Shown piece by piece: positions 57,820 to 64,000 of a stretch of 64,000 nucleotides of DNA. The position numbers were made by a program, and so were the translations under genes. Below the pieces are notes generated by a model. The model made no database searches and had not been told where the DNA came from. It was given only the letters and a program-made list of their open reading frames with translations. Where the stretch lies: the NCBI GenBank assembly GCA_037447655.1, contig JBBHKE010001389.1, positions 1 through 64,000 on the forward strand. Direction: 5' to 3'. Position 1 is the first letter of the stretch, and each line of letters starts with the position of its first letter. Source of the stretch: Zygnema cylindricum (taxonomy: Eukaryota; Streptophyta; Zygnematophyceae; Zygnematales; Zygnemataceae).

Positions 57820-59780
57820 ATTCAAAATTGTAATTGGCCTTCGCAGATCGGTCGCGCGGCCGTCTAGTTTGTCTTTACGTTAAGTGTGTGGTCTTGCTTG
57901 GTTTGGAGTCATTATATTTCGTACATTCTTAATCTTGCGTACTTTATATTTGTTGTTTCGTTTAGTTTAAAATCGTGACATTATGTTTCAAGTACGACAT
58001 ATTAAAGCGTAGAGGGAGAGGGAAAGTTTAAGATTTGTGAAGAACAGATTTTATGGAATATATTGGCTTATGTGGAATGCTCTCACTCTTGTGATCATTT
58101 GTGAATGCTTCCGCTGTTATTTGCACTCTACACATTGTGTATGATCCTTGAAGTGATATTACGGCTTGTGTACTCCATTGAGGCGTAGAAATGTTGCTAG
58201 TTTGGCCGCCATGGGAGAAAAGAAGAAGAAAACCCCTTCTCTTATGATTCCTCGACCTCTAGATCTGGATCCTCCAGATCCCTCCGATTCATCATAGGAT
58301 GCGGAAGTAGAAGCTCTTTTTAAATTCAACGATACTACTTTAGAGGAGAATTTTTTGGTCGATCTGTTTGGCTAAAAGAAGGAGAGCGAGGGGAAAAAGG
58401 AGGAAGGTGACTTAATGAAATATCATCTTCAAAAATTAATGGATGGTCGTTTCCATTACGTAGATTAGTGGATCACCGAGGTGAACTATGGCGTGAAATC
58501 TCAATTTTCTGGAGATTCGCATCCGAATCTAATCATTGGCGATCTGGAAGGAGATGAGGAGGAGAGGAGGGAATCGATTCCATACCCCTTTAAAACCTCG
58601 ATATTGTAGATTGTGAAATATCCCACTTCTAGGTACAAAAATTATTGTGAAAGAAGTTTCTAAACCACCCTCGTCATGTCATTTGCTTGCAGCAAAACCA
58701 AATAACTGCCTATATCGTAGTCAAAAAATAATATTGGGCATCGACAATTTAAACCATGGCAGCACTGCAACTACAATATTACACTGAATTTAATTATTTT
58801 ATGGTCATATTTAAAATTTGTCCCAATCTAATTTATGCTAACTTCAGTGTTGAGGTATACTCAAATCACATCAACCTCACCTTGTAAAACAAAGTTGTGC
58901 TTTGCTATAATCTACATTTTAGTCCCATTTATTTTTGAACTTTAAAATTTGAGTGTTTGTCTCACAATCATAGATGAACCAAAAAATAACCTTACTCATA
59001 ACATGTGTATGTTTTTATTCGAATCATAGTTTTTGAGATTGATTTAAGTTGAAAAATCTTGATTCCACTATTTTTATAATTTTTTCTAGTTATTTTGTTC
59101 ATTTCTGGTCAAAGAAGCCTAAATTCACCGAGTGAAAGTATCACTATCGAGCTCTATTTGGTATCATGCGGATGGTTCTACCCATCCAACAGTCACATTG
59201 GTAGTTGAACCACTAACAAACGATGGTTCTATTAAGATTTCAAAGTATAAATCTAGTTGTAGTTATGTTTCTGTTCAGTTTGGTAACAACGCTTTGGTGA
59301 AACTTTGCCGTGTCTGGTTTGATTTCAGTTTTGTTTCGTCTATGTATTTTTGTTTTGATTTGTTATTTAGTGCGTGGATCATTTATGGTTGGTATGCACG
59401 TTTATCGTTCGGTTACAGTTTCGGTGACTTTGTGTTTTGTTACGCGTGTCGTAAATTGCTCCGCGAGCCAAAGTGTCTTGTACGGCGCACGTTTCATTTT
59501 TTGATTGCAGCGCTTTTGACTTTTTACTTAGTGATTTCCAGAGTAGGTTTCTGCAGTTTGTTTTCTGTTGTTAGGGAGAGGGTATTTTAGGAGTGTATAG
59601 TTACAAATATCAGAAAAATGTGAAGTTGAGTAAGAAAAAAGAGATGTAAAGATTAAATATATTTTCTATTTGGTCGATTTTCATTCCTTCTTTGATTCTC
59701 AAATTATTCTGATATTTGCCAATTTCTGAATGCTTCCGTTGTAAATGCATGAGTGATGATCTTATTTTATAACAGTTTTT
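57820..59780 (+). mobile_element. Decayed LTR element related to the LARD family
   Basis: 58040-58180 resembles the end of the LARD LTR (GGAATATATTGGCTT, GAATGCTTCCGCTGTTATTT, ATGATCCTTGAAGTGATATTA in the primer-site position). It is followed by a broken frame at 58212-58375 with LDLDPPDP and LVDLFG words like the LARD gag-like frame. A second LTR-like end (TGAATGCTTCCGTTGTAAAT ... GATGATCTTA) is at 59725-59765. No LTR borders or target duplication can be set. Confidence 0.4.
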
Positions 59781-59842
59781 GTCACATGACTCTATAATAC
59801 TAAATAAGTTGGTACTTGCCTTCTTTTTTTGTCAATTATCAG

Positions 59843-60581
59843 GTAACGCAACATTCACATTTACGCAATTCGATTGACCATCGATGCTTATCTTATATGG
59901 ATCATCGCAAATTGTTTCTTCCCAACTTCAGCTTACACCGGTTAGTGGTGATCTAGTAGGTCGAGCAATGTACAAGAGCTATATACCTCTTCTACAAGAT
60001 AATGGCCTTAATTGGTGCCAAACAGCTTCATTTAATGTAAAATTTTCTTTTAGAATTTACAACGATAACAAAACATTCCATGACGATGGCTTTGCCTTAA
60101 CCATTCTTGGTGAAAACATAGACTTTTCCAATGTGGGAGGGAATGCTAGTACATTGGCACTGTGGCATACATGTCGACCTGTCGTGGGTAGTGTAAACAT
60201 AGTCTTTGATACTTATGCCAACAGCTACGATCCTCTGGAAGTTACGTGGGCATACGTGAAAATTTTGTTTTACAACCATTAATATACAACTTGACAACTA
60301 TTTTAGATCATTTCAGTCAGTCGACCACGTATGGATGGGTGGATTATAATGGAACACGTCAAATTTTGCAAGTATACCTCAACGGTCAGAATTCAAAGCC
60401 AGCATCGCCATCACTTGCTTATACAAGATCTCTTTGCGAGTTGTTCAGGCCATCTGTTTGTGCCGCATGCCGAAAAGTTACTAGGGCATACGTTGGATTT
60501 TTGGCTGGTACCGGCGGTTGGGTTGACACTCATGAGATTCGCAATTGGAAATTTGAATGCGTTTCTCACGTATTTTTCTAA
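59843..60581 (+). pseudogene. L-type (legume) lectin domain, broken by a stop and a frameshift
   Basis: After an acceptor (AATTATCAG, 59834-59842) the frame reads NATFTFTQFD, then TGA (59875-59877), then a lectin-like run: SSQIVSSQLQLTPVSG, VGRAMYKSYIPL, FNVKFSFRIYN, DGFALTILG and NIVFDTYANSYDPLE. At 60235-60246 the frame shifts to VGIRENFV, then YGWVDYNGTRQILQVYLNG, VGFLAGTGGWVDTHEIRNWKF, and a stop at 60579-60581. These follow the order of L-type lectin beta strands, including the metal-site Asp and Asn. No transmembrane or kinase part follows, so it is a lectin-only protein or a lost receptor kinase. Both lesions could be sequencing errors. Confidence 0.75.
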
Positions 60582-61229
60582 AGCATTACCGACTAATGTT
60601 ATTAGATTCCTTTTTATCCTCTATCATCTAAAAATACTTTGTAGGTTATTTGATCATGCAATTAGTGGTCAACAAATATTATTGCTTTGTTGGAATATCT
60701 TGAAGTCCACGTGTTTTCAATATTACTACAATACATTTTCTTAATTGTTTTTCAACCCTTGTACGTTATATTTGTCACCCAGATGTCAATTGACCAAATC
60801 TCAATCATGTCAGTTATATATTTTGCAAGCAAAAATAATTACATTTTCATCCATCATCAATCTACTCCAGTAGTTTATGATTTGCATAATTCTTTTAGAA
60901 TTTTGGCAAAATAATGTGTTTAATATAGGCATACAGCCCGGGGCTAAAACATAAGAGTTTAGGATGTCTGTCATGCCGCATCTCGTCGGACACTTTTCTT
61001 GTTTATATTTAGGGTTTAGGATGGGCAACCGCCACACTAATTGGTATTTGTGTGTTATTTGGGTTTTGCAGGACTGAACATACCTACATTGCGCGTTCGC
61101 GTCAACCGTACATATTTACATCGCCGTACGTGTCGACCGTACATATTTATATTTCACGTAATTTCTGCCGACGAAGTTGACCGTACATACTTACATTTCA
61201 CGCAATTCTCGCGACAACGTCCGTACTTT
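60582..61229. other. Intergenic, no gene
   Basis: AT-rich to about 60930. From 61090, irregular repeats of (G)ACCGTACATA(T/C)TTACAT words begin (61100-61200). No gene supported. Confidence 0.5.
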
Positions 61230-61432
61230 AATTTTTGACGCAGATTTTGGCGTGACGCGACAAATGATTCTAAGCACGAATTCCGCGATATATGATTTCG
61301 GAATGTTGGTGACGCGACGTACGATTTTGAACATTAATGATGCGACGTACAATTTCAAAAGTCTGTGACGTGACGTATGATTTTGAAACATAGGCGACGC
61401 GACGTGCGATTTCAAAATGTTGGCGACGCACG
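61100..61432. repeat. Tandem repeats of 28-29 bp with GACGCGACGTACG cores
   Basis: At 61250-61432 about five units share GACG(C/T)GACGTACGATTT(T/C) followed by a variable tail. An older related array of GACCGTACATATTTA units precedes it. ACGT cores recur in every unit. No coding frame is consistent across units. Confidence 0.7.
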
Positions 61433-61984
61433 CCTATTGGTTGTATTTTAAGTTGTGAACCTATGTAGGTTTACGCATTCACATGTATTTAGGAAGGGTT
61501 TTAATCCGCAAAATGTGAATTTTGTAACGTAGGCATATGGTCCTGGTCGCTTATTGGCTAGGACCCAAACTAGGCGCAGATTGTACAGTAAAATACTCTC
61601 ATGCAATTGGTTAGTTAGAAATGTCAAAAAATTAGTACGTTGGCTGTTTCGTTGGTACTTAGGCTATTGCTTAAGGTTTTTTACTCTCATAATTTGAGAG
61701 TACAGGAATTGGTTGAAGAGGATTTAAATTTTTCTTTCTTTTTCCCTTGTTTTTTTCCTTATTCAAATTGTCAGTTTTTTCCCTACAAGGCTTTTTGTGC
61801 CTTAGTTTTTTGAGAGCTTAGCTTTTCCCTTTCCTCATTAAACTTTCATTGTAAGACCTACAAGTTAATTCACTCGGTTTTGCCGGAGTCCGCACGGTTT
61901 CCCTTCAACAACCTCTTTTAGTGTGGATTCTGCCTACTTTCTCAGGTTGTTTTTCTGAATCTTTGCCTTGGTTGGAGTTTGCTT
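61433..61984. other. Intergenic, no gene recognised
   Basis: T-rich with pyrimidine runs at 61730-61770. No motif can be assigned. Confidence 0.4.
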
Positions 61985-62310
61985 GTGGTTTGTTAGAATC
62001 CGGTTATCTCGGATTCCCTAGAGCTTTCAATTAATTGTTTTCTATTATCATTTTGTACAATTGGTTATTAGTGTGTCAAAATCTGGTCTTCTCGAATTTT
62101 GTGCAGATTTTTAACGTTGCTTTCTTGTATTTTTTGTTGCTATTTTTACTTGTTTGTTAGAATTCGGTTATTTCGGATTCCCTACATATTTTTATTGCTT
62201 GTTTTCTTGTTGTTATTTTCTGCAATCGGCGTGCCAAGATCTGGTTATCTCAGATTCTTCGCAGATTTTTATTGTTGTTTTCTTTCATTTTTTTGGTTTT
62301 GTTTTCTTTA
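61985..62310. repeat. About 80-bp imperfect tandem repeat, four units
   Basis: Units start near 61988, 62070, 62150 and 62228. Each holds a version of AGAATCCGGTTATCTCGGATTC(C) followed by a T-rich stretch (GCAGATTTTTATTG). Units 1 and 3 are most alike, as are 2 and 4, so a 160-bp dimer may be the true repeat. Confidence 0.7.
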
Positions 62311-62924
62311 TTCGAAATCCTAGACCCAACTCCTGTAAGGAATACGCCCAGACCGTGGTTCCTATTGGCTATCCATCGGTTTAGTATTCCTGTACTCTCA
62401 AATTATCATTCTCCTCTCTCTTATTGTGTGTTTTTAAAAATCAAAAATATTGTTATATTTCATTTTAGTTTTTTGTTGGAGAAAAAAAACACAGAAAAAA
62501 AAATACTATCTTTCATTTTCAGTTTTGCTTTTTGGTTTGTCTTTTCCATTTCCATTCCAATTTCCTTGTCATTTTCAGTTTTGCTTATAAATTTGGTGTG
62601 AGAACGAAAATTTAAAGAAAAAAATATGTTAAACATTATTTACAATATCTAATCTATTCATTTCTGAATTTTCTCTCACATAGTTTGTATCCGGGGTTTT
62701 CTTTTTACAAGTTGTAATCCTATTTCTTCTCAACTAGTTTCTTTTTCAGTTTTGCCTTTGAAAAAAAAAATGATAAAAAAATTTGATATATATCTAAAAT
62801 TTGCACCTTGAAAATACTTTTGTTTGTTTTTTCAATTTAGTTCTTTGGTGTTTTCCCTCTATCTTATTTCTGTCCCCCAGCTTGTTGCCACTCTTTTTTA
62901 GGTTTTTTAGGTCTAAATTTGTGG
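62311..62924. other. T-rich intergenic region
   Basis: Repeated TTTTCAGTTTTGC(T/C)T words at 62516, 62575 and 62744. No gene. Confidence 0.45.
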
Positions 62925-63000
62925 CAGATTTTAGGGTTTGGTCACAGATTTTAGGGTTTGGTTGCAGATTTTAGGGTTTGATTGCAGATTTTAGTGTTAG
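62925..63000. repeat. 18-19-bp tandem repeat with TTTAGGGTTT core
   Basis: Four units of GCAGATTTTAGGGTTTGGT type with a telobox-like TTTAGGGTTT in three of them; the last is degenerate. Confidence 0.85.
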
Positions 63001-63411
63001 TTTGAAGAATTCGGGTTTGGGATGCCGCTAACCTGATTCTAACTTGCTTTGTGACTTATACTATATTTTACGATACTTTTAGTCTTCCTTTCCCGGTCCC
63101 GCACCATACGGAGATCTCCGTGGCTTCAAATTTTGGATTCGCTCTAGTTTTCGTTCGTAATTTGCATTGTTAAGCTGTGGTGTTTCACACGATTATTTGG
63201 AAATTGTGGGAGCGGATTGCGTAGCGGATTCACACTTTGAGGCTCTAGAAAGCCCGAGTTGTAGCAATCAGCTGCGGTTCACCTTTGATAATCAACAGAT
63301 TATTAAAGGTGTTGTGTAAGTATTACGATGCCGTGCGGGTGCAGGCGCGTGTTAGGATAGTTCAGTGATCGCTTAGAGGGTACGTGAGTGGATTGGGTTC
63401 AATCTGACCCA
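63001..63411. other. Intergenic, no gene recognised
   Basis: No gene, repeat or motif supported. Confidence 0.4.
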
Positions 63412-63507
63412 ATTGTATTGATTATCTGCATTATTCACGCTTTTGTATTGAGCATCTACATTATTCACGCTTTTTGTATTGAGCATCTGTATTATTCACA
63501 CTTTCTA
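63412..63507. repeat. About 31-bp tandem repeat, three units
   Basis: Three copies of GTATTGAGCATCT(A/G)(C/T)ATTATTCAC(G/A)C with T-run tails, starting near 63416, 63446 and 63477. Confidence 0.85.
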
Positions 63508-64000
63508 TGTTTGCCATCTGGCAGTGAGTGGCTTTGTGATTTTCCTATTGTATGTTTGGCGTGGAATTTTCTAGTTAGATCTGGCCGTTGGTGCCTTGGA
63601 TAGAACTATTTTCTGCCTGTGGAACTTTAGATCAGCACCTCCGGGTGATTTTTTAGCAATTTTGTGCTTTTATAGTTCTGGCACTTAGGCCTTGCCCACT
63701 CGTTTCCAAGGTAGTGGTTTCGGTAAAAGCGGCTTCTTGATTAGATCTGGCCATCGTGGCCTTGCTAGAGACTATTTTAGATTGTTGCCTACGTGTTTAG
63801 TGTGGTTCTCACTTGTTGCATTTTGGATAGATCGTGTTGTGTACCCCGTCGTCGTGGTTCCCATTTTCCTTTTATGCCCACCGATTCGAACAATCTTAAT
63901 TTTCGTCCCGGGTCTACTCGTAGTGGCGTTGTTTTCCGCAAATCACTTGTAGACCAAACGGATCTAGCGAGACTACCTCATTCTCCTATAGTTTCAATTT
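63508..64000. repeat. Diverged direct repeat around TTAGATCTGGCC
   Basis: TTAGATCTGGCCGTTGGTGC ... ACTATTTTCTGCC (63575-63621) recurs as TTAGATCTGGCCATCGTGGC ... ACTATTTTAGATT (63741-63783), about 166 bp apart. The window end may enter a repeat whose other part is outside. No gene supported. Confidence 0.5.

Noticed and set aside
59132-59590. 152-codon frame upstream of the lectin
   Set aside because: The first 40 residues look slightly lectin-like, but the rest is LTR-like. The order would place a C-terminal strand before the N-terminal domain.

Overview
This is nuclear DNA from a streptophyte plant, probably a land plant; I cannot place it further. The evidence is GT-AG introns, a plastid-targeted NusG-like gene of the pTAC13 type, a plant-type intron-containing histone H3, an L-type lectin, TTTAGGG-like satellite tracts, Ty1/Copia LTR elements and hundreds of bases of small inverted-repeat transposons. 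No bacterial, organellar, CRISPR or rRNA sequence was seen.

Four gene models can be read through introns with matching phases. (1) 1673-7000 +: an F-box/leucine-rich-repeat protein; the first exon is provisional. (2) 8914-13804 +: a plastid NusG/KOW protein (pTAC13-like), 6 exons, 336 aa. (3) 25035-25908 +: histone H3, 2 exons, carrying a mixture of plant H3.1 and H3.3 diagnostic residues. (4) 30887-32756 +: a LEA-like protein with a plastid-type leader, 5 exons, 225 aa, with a TATA box and a G-box/ABRE upstream. A fifth locus, 59843-60581 +, is an L-type lectin domain broken by a stop codon and a frameshift.

The rest is mostly transposon history. Small elements ending in CACCG(C/T)(G/C)AATCG and flanked by TA fill the promoters and introns of the first genes and recur at 22.8-28.8 kb and in relics to 55.6 kb. 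A second class with 3-bp TAA/TTA duplications (PIF/Harbinger-like) sits at 99-865, 27070-27469, 29131-30084, about 54206-55075 and 55651-56595. Copia element 1 (14185-20452, minus strand, 5-bp duplication ACAAG) lies just downstream of the NusG-like gene. The gene's last exon plus the element was then tandemly duplicated (20621-22400), and the second copy of the element collapsed to a solo LTR. Copia element 2 (37448-43607, minus strand) is inserted into an LTR of a plus-strand, pol-less, LARD-like element. That family forms a chain of full and partial LTRs with two pol-less internal regions between 35993 and 51797, with an inverted repeat of Copia gag sequence just upstream (35143-35930).

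From 51.8 kb to the end the window is gene-poor: decayed transposons, a relic related to the LARD family (57.8-59.8 kb), the broken lectin, and several tandem-repeat tracts (61.2-63.9 kb). The genes do not form a pathway. What they share is dense transposon insertion in introns and flanks. No clearly novel gene system was found. The most informative items are the hybrid H3, the internal initiator-tRNA primer sites of both Copia elements, the solo-LTR duplication, the LARD array and the hairpin-forming MITE pair.
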